The translations under genes were made by a program, and so were the position numbers. The notes below the pieces were generated by a model. The model saw nothing but the letters and a program-made list of their open reading frames with translations. It ran no database searches and was not told the origin of the DNA. Of a stretch of DNA of 64,000 nt, positions 26,737 through 35,515 are shown one piece after another. Source of the stretch: Alphaproteobacteria bacterium (GTDB lineage Bacteria; Pseudomonadota; Alphaproteobacteria; Sphingomonadales; Sphingomonadaceae); the NCBI GenBank assembly GCA_003241875.1, contig QBLU01000007.1:378-64377 (forward strand), in the 5' to 3' direction. Every line of letters begins with the position of its first letter. Within the stretch, counting starts at the first letter, position 1.

Positions 26737-27818
26737 GGTGCCGTTGTCTCGTTGCTGGACGTGATCGGGGACAGGGCGGCATTGCGCCGATCCCCGGTTT
26801 CGGGGTTGAACAGATGCAGTTGCGCCGGCCGGACCTGCCAGTGGACGGTGGCCCCGGGCGCCAGCCGGCAATCGGCCGGTGCCCGCGCCGTCACGGTGCC
26901 GAATTCGCCCGACAGGGTGAGCAGAGTTTCATGGCCGACGGCCTCCATATCCGTGACGCATGCAGCGACGCCGGTGTCGGCGATCTCCACATCCTCGGCG
27001 CGAATGCCGACGGTCACCGGCCCGTCGGGGGCGCCGATCAGGGCCAGCGGACGACCGGCCAGCAGCAGCCGCCCGGTGGCCACCATGCCGTCGGCAAAGG
27101 CCATGCCCGGCGTACCGATGAACGACGCCACCATGCGGTTGGCCGGGCGGCGGTAAACCTCGGCCGGCGTCCCGAACTGCTGCAACCGACCGCCATCGAT
27201 CACCGCGACATGCGTCGACATGGTCATCGCCTCCAGCTGGTCATGGGTCACATAGACCATTGTCCGCCCGATCCGGCGATGCAGCGCCACCAGTTCGCGG
27301 CGCATATGGCTACGCAATGTAGCGTCAAGGTTCGACAGCGGTTCGTCGAGCAGGAATATCCGCGGCTCGCGCACCAGTGCCCGGCCCAGCGCCACGCGCT
27401 GCTGCTGCCCGCCCGACAGCTCGCGGGGGCGACGGTCGAGCAGCGCCGTCAATTGCAGCACCTCGGCGGCCCGGGCCACGGCGGCGTCGCGTTCGCCGCG
27501 CGGCACGCCGCGCTTGCGCAAGGGGTAGGCGATGTTCTGCGCCACCGTCATGTGCGGGTAAAGCGCATAGGACTGGAACACCATGGCGATGTCGCGACGG
27601 CCGGGCGGAATGTCGTTGACGACGCTGCCGTCGAACAGGATCTGGCCGGCGCTCGGCGCCTCCAGCCCGGCGAGCATGCGCAGCAAGGTCGACTTGCCAC
27701 AGCCGGAGGGACCGAGCAGCGTCAGGAACGCCCCCGACGGCACGGTGAGGTCGATGCCGCGCACGACATCTGTGGTGCCGAAGCGCTTGTGCAGCGCGCG
27801 CAGTTCGATGCCCGCCAT
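26733..27818 (-). CDS. ABC transporter ATP-binding protein (CUT1, MalK/UgpC-like)
   Basis: This 361-aa ATPase drives the importer. It has Walker A GPSGCGKST, the Q-loop VFQSYALYPHMT, signature LSGGQQQR, Walker B IFLLDEPLSNLD and H-loop VTHDQLEAM. A C-terminal TOBE-type regulatory domain of about 120 residues follows (VGIRAEDVEI). That architecture is typical of carbohydrate uptake transporters of the CUT1 class. ATG 27818 shares one base with the permease stop; its own stop overlaps the lyase start. It is co-translated with the two permeases and the binding protein. Confidence 0.9.
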   Translation of the reverse strand: MAGIELRALHKRFGTTDVVRGIDLTVPSGAFLTLLGPSGCGKSTLLRMLAGLEAPSAGQILFDGSVVNDIPPGRRDIAMVFQSYALYPHMTVAQNIAYPLRKRGVPRGERDAAVARAAEVLQLTALLDRRPRELSGGQQQRVALGRALVREPRIFLLDEPLSNLDATLRSHMRRELVALHRRIGRTMVYVTHDQLEAMTMSTHVAVIDGGRLQQFGTPAEVYRRPANRMVASFIGTPGMAFADGMVATGRLLLAGRPLALIGAPDGPVTVGIRAEDVEIADTGVAACVTDMEAVGHETLLTLSGEFGTVTARAPADCRLAPGATVHWQVRPAQLHLFNPETGDRRNAALSPITSSNETTAP

Positions 27819-28648
27819 CAGCCCTTGACCGCCCCGGCGCCGAAGCCCCTGACCAGATGGCCCTGCAGGAAGGCCAGGATGATGATCAACGGCACGCTCA
27901 TCATCACCGACGCCGCCATCAGCAGCGACCATTCGATGTTGAAGCCGCTGACCAGCATGGTCATCACGCCGGTGGTCAACGGCCGCACGTCATCGGCATT
28001 GACGAGGACGAGGGCGAACAGAAACTCGTTCCAGGCAAGGATGAAGGTGAACAGCGCCGTCGAGATGATGCCGGGCAGCACCTGGGGCAGCAGTACGTCG
28101 AAAAAGGCCCCCATCCGCGAGGCGCCGTCGATCAGCGCGGCCTGTTCGATCTCCACCGGCACCGCCGCCATGAAGGTACGCAGCAGCCACAGCGCATAGG
28201 GCAGGGCAAAGCTGGTATAGGCGATGACCAGGCTGGCGATGGTGTTGGCAAGGCCGAGCCTGACCATCAGCAGGTACAGCGGGATGATCAGCACCACCGA
28301 CGGCAGCATATAGCAAAGCAGCACCGCCGAGGCGATTGCCTCGCGCCCGCGATAACGAAAGCGCGCCAGGCTGAAGGCACCGAGCACGGCGAGCACGACG
28401 ACCACCGTTGTCGTCGCGGTCGCGATCACCACCGAGTTGGCGAAATATGCCGGAAACGCCGTCTCGGTCAGGAGGACGGCATAATGTTCCAGGGTCGGCT
28501 CCACCGGCAGCAGCGTCGGTTCCAGCGAGAACACCTCGTCTTCCGACTTCAGCGAGGTTGCGACCATCCAGAGCAGCGGCCCCGCCACCAGCAGGATCAG
28601 GCTCCAGGCCAGCAGGCTCCAGCCGGTGCGAGCCAACCGCGGGCTCAT
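27818..28648 (-). CDS. ABC transporter permease (MalG/UgpE-like)
   Basis: This 276-aa inner-membrane protein has six predicted helices and the ATPase-contact EAA loop EQAALIDGASRMGAFF followed by LPQVLPG. The N-terminal helix, SLARFRYRG and the periplasmic HYAVLLTET segment fit the MalG half of CUT1 importers. ATG 28648 overlaps the stop of the other permease (ATGA). It forms the channel with 28645-29532. Confidence 0.9.
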   Translation of the reverse strand: MSPRLARTGWSLLAWSLILLVAGPLLWMVATSLKSEDEVFSLEPTLLPVEPTLEHYAVLLTETAFPAYFANSVVIATATTTVVVVLAVLGAFSLARFRYRGREAIASAVLLCYMLPSVVLIIPLYLLMVRLGLANTIASLVIAYTSFALPYALWLLRTFMAAVPVEIEQAALIDGASRMGAFFDVLLPQVLPGIISTALFTFILAWNEFLFALVLVNADDVRPLTTGVMTMLVSGFNIEWSLLMAASVMMSVPLIIILAFLQGHLVRGFGAGAVKG

Positions 28649-29532
28649 GTCCGGCCCCGCACGGCAAGCCGATAGAGCAGGAAAAAGCCCAGCATGGTGA
28701 TCATCATGGCAACGGCATAGGCGGCGGCCATGCCCATGCGGTTGAGGCCGAAAGCTTCCTGATAGACAATCAGCGGCAGCGTACGCGTCGCATCGACCGG
28801 CCCGCCGCCGGTCAGCAGGTAGACGAGATCGAACTCCTTGAAGTCCCAGATCGCCCGCAGCAGCACGACGATGCCCAGCACCTCGCCGATCTGGGGCAGC
28901 GTGACATCGCGGAACCGGCTCCAGGCCCCGGCCCCGTCGAGCCGGGCCGCGTCGTACAGGGACTCGGGAATGGTCTGCAGCCGCGCCAGTACGGCGATGA
29001 CGACGAAGGGAAAGAACTTCCAGGCGCCGACGACGATGACGCTGAGCAGGGCGCTAGGCATGGTGCCGAGCCAGTCGAGCGGCGCCGCGATCACCCCGAT
29101 TTTCATCAGGAGCTGGTTCGCCAGCCCGAACATGTCGTTGAACAGCCAGCGCCAGACGAGGACGGCGACCACCGTCGACACGAAATAGGGAAACAGCACC
29201 AGGCTGCGGGCGAGGCTGCGCAGCCACAGGTCGCGATTGAGCAGCAGCGCCATCGCCACGCCGATCACGATCTGCAGCGCCAGCGTTGCCGCTGTCCACA
29301 CGAGCGTCACGCCGAGCGCCGGCCAGAAGCGCCCGTCGGCGCCCAGCAGCTCGGCGTAATTGCCCAGCCCGACGAAGCGCGAGCGCAGCGTCGGCGTGTC
29401 GACGGCAAAGGCCGACAGGGCAATGGCGGCGAAAAGCGGATAAGCGATGACGGTGCCGAGCACGAGCACGACCGGCGCGATGAGCAGCGGGCCGAGCGAC
29501 CGGTCGCCAAGGTGATGCAGGGCCGGCCTCAT
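28645..29532 (-). CDS. ABC transporter permease (MalF/UgpA-like)
   Basis: This 295-aa inner-membrane protein has six predicted helices and an EAA loop (ESLYDAARLDGAGAWSRFRD, then LPQI). The N-terminal YPLFAAIALSAFAVD and VGLGNYAELLG fit the MalF/UgpA half of a CUT1 importer. Its ATG overlaps the binding-protein stop by 4 nt, and its own stop overlaps the next permease. Confidence 0.9.
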   Translation of the reverse strand: MRPALHHLGDRSLGPLLIAPVVLVLGTVIAYPLFAAIALSAFAVDTPTLRSRFVGLGNYAELLGADGRFWPALGVTLVWTAATLALQIVIGVAMALLLNRDLWLRSLARSLVLFPYFVSTVVAVLVWRWLFNDMFGLANQLLMKIGVIAAPLDWLGTMPSALLSVIVVGAWKFFPFVVIAVLARLQTIPESLYDAARLDGAGAWSRFRDVTLPQIGEVLGIVVLLRAIWDFKEFDLVYLLTGGGPVDATRTLPLIVYQEAFGLNRMGMAAAYAVAMMITMLGFFLLYRLAVRGRT

Positions 29533-30896
29533 CGTGGGACGTCGGCGCCGCGCATGATGGCGGCAATCCGGCTGCTGGCGCGGGCGACCGCCGCCTTGGC
29601 AGATTCCCCGGAGATGACGACACGTTGCACCATCTCGGCAATGGCATGGCTGGCGATGATCTCCCCGGCCTTGGTATTCGGCCGATGGGCCGGGCTTTCG
29701 AAACCGAGGTTGTGGCCGGCAGCGGCGGCCCTGGTCATGGTCGCAATCTGGGTGGCGAACAGCGAGGTGATCGGGTTGCCGCGATAGTCAGGGCTGTCGG
29801 TGATACCCTGGAGAACGGGCAGCACATGGCCCGGGGCCGCCAGCATCTGCCGCACATAGCCGGCGGGTTCGTACAGCGATGACGCCAGCGCCTTTGTCGC
29901 CGCGATCTCGGTGGCGCCTTTCGGAATGAACAGGCACGGAAAGTCGTTGAAGGTCCACGACGGCGTCGCGACCGTCTGGCTGGGGTAGGGCACGCAGACC
30001 AGGGTGCGCGCCATCCTGGGGTTCTGCCGCGCCGCGCTGATCAGGACACGGCCGCCATAGATGCCGGTGGCGGTCGCGCCCGATACAAAGGCGTTGAGGC
30101 TGTCGGACCAGCCGTAGCTGCTGGCGCTGGGCGGGCAATATTCGCGCATTGAGCGGTAGAATTCCAGCGCGGCATAGGTCGGCGCGCTGTCGAGCGCCAG
30201 TTGCAGGTCGGGCGTGAAGACCTGGCCGCCGGCGCGGTGGATGAAGGAGATGAAGACCAGCGACGTCATGCTGTTGCTGCCATAGGGCAGGGGTGCGCCA
30301 TAGATGCGCTTCGTCTGCATCCGGCGGCAGGCGTCGCGCAACGCGTCCCAGTCGCGGGGCGGGGTGTCGATCCCGGCCGCCGCCATCAGGTCGCGGCGCA
30401 GCCAGAGCATGTCGACCGCCGTGCCGCCGATGGCGACGGCGCTGAGGCGTCCGTCGGCAGCCCTATAGGGCGCATTGGCGCCAGGCAGGAAACGCGCCGC
30501 GCCGATCGTGGCGGCGACCCCGTCCATCGGCTCCAGCAAGCCTTGCGCGTAATAGCTTTGCGCCGCGAACGACGGCAGATGGGTGACGATGTTCGGCACT
30601 TGGCCGGCGGCAAAGGCGGCGGCGAACTGTGCCGGATAGCCTTCGTCCGAGGTCGGTTCGAACACGACGCGATAGCCGGGGTTGGCCGCCTCGAATCCGG
30701 CGATCTGCGCGCGATAGGCGCGCGCCTGCGCGGGTGCCGCCTGGGGGGACCACCAGCGCAGGACCTTGCGATCGTCGTTGCCACTACAGGCCGCCATTGG
30801 CAGGGCCAGCATCGGCAGGGCCAGGGCGCTGCCGAGCAGGCAGCGCCGATTCAGCAGCGGCGCTCCATTCTCGCCCGTTGTTGGCTTGCCGGTCAT
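29529..30896 (-). CDS. Extracellular solute-binding lipoprotein of the ABC importer
   Basis: This 455-aa family 1 solute-binding protein has an N-terminal lipoprotein signal with the lipobox LPMAAC (C37), so it is anchored in the inner membrane facing the periplasm. The mature part starts with VLRWWSPQAAPAQARAY and shows the bilobed pattern of sugar-type binders (TPPRDWDALRDACRRM, GIYGGRVLI). ATG 30896 has a weak ribosome-binding site; ATG 30935 is an alternative. It is separated from the DAO gene by 158 nt that may hold a second promoter. CUT1 binders usually take sugars, polyols or their phosphates; the ligand here is unknown. Confidence 0.85.
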   Translation of the reverse strand: MTGKPTTGENGAPLLNRRCLLGSALALPMLALPMAACSGNDDRKVLRWWSPQAAPAQARAYRAQIAGFEAANPGYRVVFEPTSDEGYPAQFAAAFAAGQVPNIVTHLPSFAAQSYYAQGLLEPMDGVAATIGAARFLPGANAPYRAADGRLSAVAIGGTAVDMLWLRRDLMAAAGIDTPPRDWDALRDACRRMQTKRIYGAPLPYGSNSMTSLVFISFIHRAGGQVFTPDLQLALDSAPTYAALEFYRSMREYCPPSASSYGWSDSLNAFVSGATATGIYGGRVLISAARQNPRMARTLVCVPYPSQTVATPSWTFNDFPCLFIPKGATEIAATKALASSLYEPAGYVRQMLAAPGHVLPVLQGITDSPDYRGNPITSLFATQIATMTRAAAAGHNLGFESPAHRPNTKAGEIIASHAIAEMVQRVVISGESAKAAVARASSRIAAIMRGADVPR

Positions 30897-31028
30897 TGCT
30901 ACGCTGTCTTGCCGCCCCTGTCTGACATCGACCATGGCGCCGGGATGGGGAAGGGTGCAAGACCGGCGCGCGGCGTCGCAGGATCGCGCGACCGACGGCG
31001 CCGCGGCCAAGGCCGAGGTGATATCCCT

Positions 31029-31058
31029 ATTTTTCAAAGATATACGAGACATTCTCAA
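31029..31058 (-). promoter_or_regulatory. Possible internal promoter for the ABC part of the operon
   Basis: On the minus strand TTGAGA (31058-31053) is followed after 18 nt by AAAAAT (31034-31029). This AT-richer patch stands out in a GC-rich operon and lies in its only sizeable gap. The match is moderate. Confidence 0.3.
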
Positions 31059-32245
31059 GTCCGCGCCGCGCGTGTCGGTGCCGCTTGTGCGGGTAAAGCA
31101 ACGTTGAAGCGCTCCGGACGAAAGGCTTCGATGTCGGCAATCGGCACGCGCCCGAGAATATCGTCGGCCACCATCCGCGCCGCCAGGGGTCCAAGCGTAT
31201 AGCCGGCGTCGCCCGGGATCGCGATGGCAAGCCCGGGGCTGGTCGCCACCCGGCCCAGCACGCCACGTCCGTCGACGACCGTGTTGTTGCCCGCCCAGCA
31301 GCGGATGATCCGCAGCAGCCCCAGTGCCGGCACGACATGCAGGCCGAGCGTGGCGCTGGCGACCAGGCTGTCGAGCTCCAGCCCCGGCGCAGCGCTGCCC
31401 TCGGCGGCCCGCGCCGGCCAGCCACCACCGATGACGATTTGGCCGGCGGCGAGCTGCTTCAGCGTGATCATCCGGTCGGCATGCTGGACCAGGTGCCCGA
31501 TCAAGGGCTGCGCCGGCTCGGTGATCGCGATATTGAGCGGCTCGGCGATGCTGGGGATCGCCAGCCCAAACGGAGTCGCCAGCCGCCCGCTGTCCCAGGC
31601 TGCGGCAATTATCACCTGACGGCAGTGCAGTGGCCCGATGGCACTGTGGACGACATAGCCGTCGCCGTCGGCGACGATATCCGTCACATGCACGCCGCGC
31701 CGCCAGAGCACGCCCAGGCCGCGCGTCCAGCCTGCCAGCCCACGATTGGCCGCCAGTGGATTCAGCTTGCCTTCGTTACGGCACAGCTCGGCCCCGATGA
31801 TCGCCGGGCCGAGATAGGGCGCCATCTGCCGGACAGCTTCGGACCCCAGGATTTCGACGTCGAGGCCGATCTCGCGTTCGCGCGCCGCCTTGGTTTCGAG
31901 AAAGGCGAGCTGTTCCGGGGTTTCCGCAACCATCAGCCCGCCGGTCAGCTTCAGCTCGAAATCGAGACCCAGCCGGGTACCGAGTTCGGCCCAGAAGCGC
32001 ACGGCGAGCGGGTAGAGCGGCAATTGGGCCTCGAGCCCCGGCACCCGGTCGGGATAAAGCCGCATGAACCGGCTCTGCATCTGGACGTGGAGACTGCCCG
32101 CGTTGCTCGTCGAACCGGCCGCATGCCCGGCGTCGAGCACGGTTACCGCCATGCCCGCTTCGGCCAGGAATCCGGCGATGCAGGTGCCGACGACCCCGCC
32201 GCCGATCACGACCGTGTCCGTGCGCTCCGCCGCGCTGTCGCTCAT
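31055..32245 (-). CDS. FAD-dependent oxidoreductase of the DAO family
   Basis: This 396-aa flavoprotein has the dinucleotide fold DTVVIGGGVVGTCIAGFLAE near the start and SNAGSLHVQMQSR after it. The C-terminal GNNTVVDGRGVLGRV and GDAGYTLGPLAARM close the FAD site. DAO proteins oxidise amino or imino acids at the C-N bond. Its ATG overlaps the stop of the ferredoxin-FAD fusion (ATGA). That pair matches the layout of HcnBC, opine oxidase and D-hydroxyproline dehydrogenase complexes, where electrons pass to the respiratory chain. Confidence 0.85.
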   Translation of the reverse strand: MSDSAAERTDTVVIGGGVVGTCIAGFLAEAGMAVTVLDAGHAAGSTSNAGSLHVQMQSRFMRLYPDRVPGLEAQLPLYPLAVRFWAELGTRLGLDFELKLTGGLMVAETPEQLAFLETKAAREREIGLDVEILGSEAVRQMAPYLGPAIIGAELCRNEGKLNPLAANRGLAGWTRGLGVLWRRGVHVTDIVADGDGYVVHSAIGPLHCRQVIIAAAWDSGRLATPFGLAIPSIAEPLNIAITEPAQPLIGHLVQHADRMITLKQLAAGQIVIGGGWPARAAEGSAAPGLELDSLVASATLGLHVVPALGLLRIIRCWAGNNTVVDGRGVLGRVATSPGLAIAIPGDAGYTLGPLAARMVADDILGRVPIADIEAFRPERFNVALPAQAAPTRAART

Positions 32246-33801
32246 CCGGCCAGTTCCGCGATCGTCACCGGCCGCACCGGCGCCCGCGGCGCCAGGCCGA
32301 CCGGGACAGACTCCGGCGACAGCCTCGCCAGCAGTGGCACACAGCCGCGCCCCTGGCAGCGGCCCATGCCGAGCCGGGTGGCCTGCTTGATCGCGGCATG
32401 ACTGTACGCGCCTGCCGCTTGCGCCGCCGCGATGTCTTCTGCAGTCACGCCTTCGCAGCGGCAGATGATCGTCGTGGGCGTGATATGGCCGAGCAGCGGC
32501 CGGGCGGGGGCATAAAGCCGCCACAGCGCCGCCTGGAACGCCGCGGCGCGCTGCATCCGCGCCTGCGCCTCGCCCGGATCGGCAGCGAGGCCGAGGTATC
32601 GCGCCGCCGCCGCCCCTGCAAGCGTACCCGCCGCCGCCGCGACATGCGCGCCGCCGATCGTCGTGCAGTCGCCGGCAATAAAGACCCCAGGCGGCATGGT
32701 GTTCGTCGACAGGCCCGGCATGGCCCCTAGTGCCCGGGGCAGGGCAGTTTCAGGCACCAGTCCATAGCCAAGGCACAGCATGTCCGCAGCCAGCCGTTCA
32801 CCGCCGTCGGTCTCGATCTCCAGCCCGGCCGCGATCGAAGTGACCTGCGTTGCCCATAGCGTCGGCACGCCCGCCCGTCGCAACCGCGCGCGATAGGCGA
32901 TGCCCCGACGGACCAGCCCCGGTGCCGCAGCCGCCATGCGCGCCACCGTTCCGACACGGCCGAGCCCGGGGGCGGGCGCAGCCTCGACCAGCGCGGCGAC
33001 ATCGGCCCCGGCCGCCAGCAATTCGGCGGCGAGTTGCAGGTTGAGTGGACCGTTGCCGGCGATGACGATGCGACCCGGCGGAATGCGTCCGGCGGTGCGC
33101 AACAGGCCCTGGGCGGCGCCGGTGGACATGACCCCGGGCAGGGTCCAGCCCGGCACCGGCCAGGCGGTTTCCTGCGCCCCGGTCGCCACCACGACCGCCC
33201 GCGGCCGGATTCGGAACGCCGCGCCGCCCCGGCTGGCGGCAAACTCCAGACCGGCGAAAGCGCCCCAGACCGTCGTTTCCGAAAGTATCTCCACCCCGGC
33301 CGCCTGTACCCGGGCGATCAATGCCGCTCCTTCGGTGGCCTGCGCATCGATCGGCATGCCGGCGATGTCCGGCTGCTTGTAATATTGGCCACCGGCGCTG
33401 CCGCGTTCATCGACCAGCAGGACGTTCAAACCAGCCCGCCGGGCGACCAGCGCTGCCGACAGGCCTGCCGGGCCGGCGCCGATCACCAGGACGTCCGGCC
33501 GCCGCTCCGGCAGGTCTGCGGCTCGCCGGGGCGGTGCGGACGCCATTTTGTGCAGCTTCGCGCGCTCCGTGGCAGGCGCTGCCGTCATGCCCGCGGCGAC
33601 CTTGACCATGCAGGCGCGCCGGTTCGGCATGCCGTCGACGTTGACGAGGCAGGCCTGGCACGCCCCCATGCCGCACCATGCGCCTTGCGCGGCGCCTTGG
33701 CCGTCGTGCCGCAGGGTCGTGATCCCGGCGGCGGTCAGGGTCGCCAACAGGCTTTCTCCCGGGCGTGCCGGCAGGGCCTGTCCGTCCCAGTCGATGAACA
33801 C
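32242..33801 (-). CDS. Fused ferredoxin / FAD-NAD oxidoreductase / BFD-like subunit (HcnA-HcnB type)
   Basis: This 519-aa fusion has three parts. Residues 1-85 form a [2Fe-2S] domain with C43, C48, C51 and C64 (CGMGACQACL). Residues about 100-400 form a pyridine-nucleotide-disulfide-type FAD domain (VLVIGAGPAGLSAAL, VIAGNGPLNLQLA, GVFIAGDCTTIGG). The last 90 residues carry a BFD-like cluster site (CRCEGVTAED and GMGRCQGRGC). In relatives such as HcnA/HcnB, OoxA or NoxA these are usually separate chains. It starts with GTG 33801, four nt after the hydrolase stop, and overlaps the DAO gene. Probably the electron-transfer half of an amino/imino-acid dehydrogenase. Confidence 0.85.
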   Translation of the reverse strand: MFIDWDGQALPARPGESLLATLTAAGITTLRHDGQGAAQGAWCGMGACQACLVNVDGMPNRRACMVKVAAGMTAAPATERAKLHKMASAPPRRAADLPERRPDVLVIGAGPAGLSAALVARRAGLNVLLVDERGSAGGQYYKQPDIAGMPIDAQATEGAALIARVQAAGVEILSETTVWGAFAGLEFAASRGGAAFRIRPRAVVVATGAQETAWPVPGWTLPGVMSTGAAQGLLRTAGRIPPGRIVIAGNGPLNLQLAAELLAAGADVAALVEAAPAPGLGRVGTVARMAAAAPGLVRRGIAYRARLRRAGVPTLWATQVTSIAAGLEIETDGGERLAADMLCLGYGLVPETALPRALGAMPGLSTNTMPPGVFIAGDCTTIGGAHVAAAAGTLAGAAAARYLGLAADPGEAQARMQRAAAFQAALWRLYAPARPLLGHITPTTIICRCEGVTAEDIAAAQAAGAYSHAAIKQATRLGMGRCQGRGCVPLLARLSPESVPVGLAPRAPVRPVTIAELAG

Positions 33802-33805
33802 CTGC

Positions 33806-35515
33806 TCAGGGATAGCGCCAGCTCGTCAGGTCGGCGCCGGCCGGCGCGGTCTTTGCGATCCGGGCAAGGATCTTGGGCACATACATGCTGTTGTAGCGCA
33901 GCCGGGTGATCGCATTGGGCAGGCTGGGGTCGCCATTCCAGCAATGCTCGGCGCGATCGCCATAGGTGACTTCGCCCTGATACGGCGGATCGGCCTTCTT
34001 CAGAAAATCCTCCATCAGATAGACCGCGTTGTTGAGGTAGAAATTGTCCATGTCGCCGACATGGATGTGGATCTTGCCCTGCAGCTTTGGACCAAGCGTC
34101 GCCCAGTCGCGTTGCATGATGTGCCGAAGGTCATAATTCTCGCGCCAGTGCGCCGCCACAGCCTTGTCGATGACGCCGCTGGTCTTGTCCCAGATCGGCT
34201 TGGGATAGCCGTCCGCGCCCATCGGGGAATAAACTGCGTCCCAGATATCCCATTGGCCCCCCGACCGTGATTTCGACCCTATGACACGTTCGTAACGATT
34301 TTCCATCTCGTTGGTCCAGCCGACATGGCCGAGATAATTGCGATTGACGAAGCGCGGCACCCTGCCGAACGGCCCCTGTTTCCAGAATGCGTTGTCGTCC
34401 TCGTAGATGTTTACGACCTTGGTTTGCCGGAAATCGACGGTGTCGGGGCAGGCGGCAAAGGCGCCGTTATACTCGTCGGGGTAAAAGACCTGAACGGCCA
34501 ATGCCTCCCACCCGCCGGTCGAGCCGCCATAGGTGAACCTGGCCCAGCCGGCGCCGATGCCGCGGAATTTTTTCTCCAGCGCCGGCAGGAATTCATGCTG
34601 GATCGCGTCGCCATAGGGCCCCAGATTGGCCGAATTCACCGCATAGCTGTCGTCGAAATACGGGTTGCTGTGGTCGATCTCGACGACAAGGAAGCGCGGG
34701 AAGTCGGGCGATATCCATTTCTTGTAGAAATCATGCGCCTCCTGCTGCTCGACGCGATTGTAGCAGGGGTGGTTGAAGCGGGCGTTCGGCACACAGACGA
34801 GGCCGGGATCGGGCGGGGTCTCGCGAAAGCCGGCGAAATCCTCCGGGAAATGGCCGTGGTTGACCATCACCGGAAAGCGTGCGTTCGGATGTTTGTCGAA
34901 ATCGCGCGGTACCAGCACATAGGCGTTGAGGAATGTGTCGCGTCCCCAGAACTTCGACAGGCTGGAGCTGCGGAACTTGAACGTCCGCACAAAGGTCCCA
35001 TCCTTGGGAGGCGCGATCGGCGGGAGGGCCTTTTCCAGCACAAGATCGATCGGGCTGGCTTGCGCCGGGTCGAATTCGATCTCCATGACCGGGCTGACCA
35101 GGTTGCCCGGCTCCTTGCGCCAGTTCTGGCCGGCGCCGCGCGCCGCGGGCAGCTTGACGGTCTTGCCACTTGCCAGGGTGTACGTGTCGTATTTGTGCAG
35201 GATCGCCTGCGCGAAATAGCGTCCCTTGGGTACCTGCCCGAGCGTTTCGAGCGGGTAGCCGGTGACGCCGCTACCGATGGTCACCGATTGGCCGGCGCGC
35301 ATCGCCACGGCGTCGACGCCAAACACCTGGGCCGAGGTGTCGCTGCGATTGGCCTGGAACCGCGGCTCGGTGCCACCATTCTTTGTCAGCACGACGAGCA
35401 CGCGGCCGTCATATTCGCGCTGCGGCTGTCCTGGCCCCAGCGTCACGCGCAGGTCGTTGGCTGCAGCCGGCGCCGCCAGCGCCAGCGCGATCAACCAGGG
35501 CGCGTAACGCCGCAT
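33806..35515 (-). CDS. Secreted alpha/beta hydrolase, paralogue of 14122-15846
   Basis: This 569-aa exported protein has a short signal peptide (MRRYAPWLIALALAAPAAA). It matches the 14122 protein throughout, including LPAARGAGQNWRKEPGNL, NRVEQQEAHDFYKKW, the nucleophile motif YGGSTGGWE, VGDMDNFYLNNAVYLMEDF and the catalytic-His segment RAEHCWNGD. The stop of the decarboxylase and this ATG share a base (TGATG), so it is coupled as the second gene of the operon. Its presence ties this operon to the plus-strand TonB-peptidase operon and suggests a shared substrate class with an ester or amide bond. Confidence 0.82.
   Translation of the reverse strand: MRRYAPWLIALALAAPAAANDLRVTLGPGQPQREYDGRVLVVLTKNGGTEPRFQANRSDTSAQVFGVDAVAMRAGQSVTIGSGVTGYPLETLGQVPKGRYFAQAILHKYDTYTLASGKTVKLPAARGAGQNWRKEPGNLVSPVMEIEFDPAQASPIDLVLEKALPPIAPPKDGTFVRTFKFRSSSLSKFWGRDTFLNAYVLVPRDFDKHPNARFPVMVNHGHFPEDFAGFRETPPDPGLVCVPNARFNHPCYNRVEQQEAHDFYKKWISPDFPRFLVVEIDHSNPYFDDSYAVNSANLGPYGDAIQHEFLPALEKKFRGIGAGWARFTYGGSTGGWEALAVQVFYPDEYNGAFAACPDTVDFRQTKVVNIYEDDNAFWKQGPFGRVPRFVNRNYLGHVGWTNEMENRYERVIGSKSRSGGQWDIWDAVYSPMGADGYPKPIWDKTSGVIDKAVAAHWRENYDLRHIMQRDWATLGPKLQGKIHIHVGDMDNFYLNNAVYLMEDFLKKADPPYQGEVTYGDRAEHCWNGDPSLPNAITRLRYNSMYVPKILARIAKTAPAGADLTSWRYP

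Noticed and set aside
24925-27156. 743-codon plus-strand frame over the SDR, lyase and ATPase genes
   Set aside because: It lies antisense to three genes with clear motifs and has the composition of a GC-rich shadow frame.
28408-29787. 459-codon plus-strand frame over the permease genes
   Set aside because: Antisense to well-supported permeases; low complexity with no domain.
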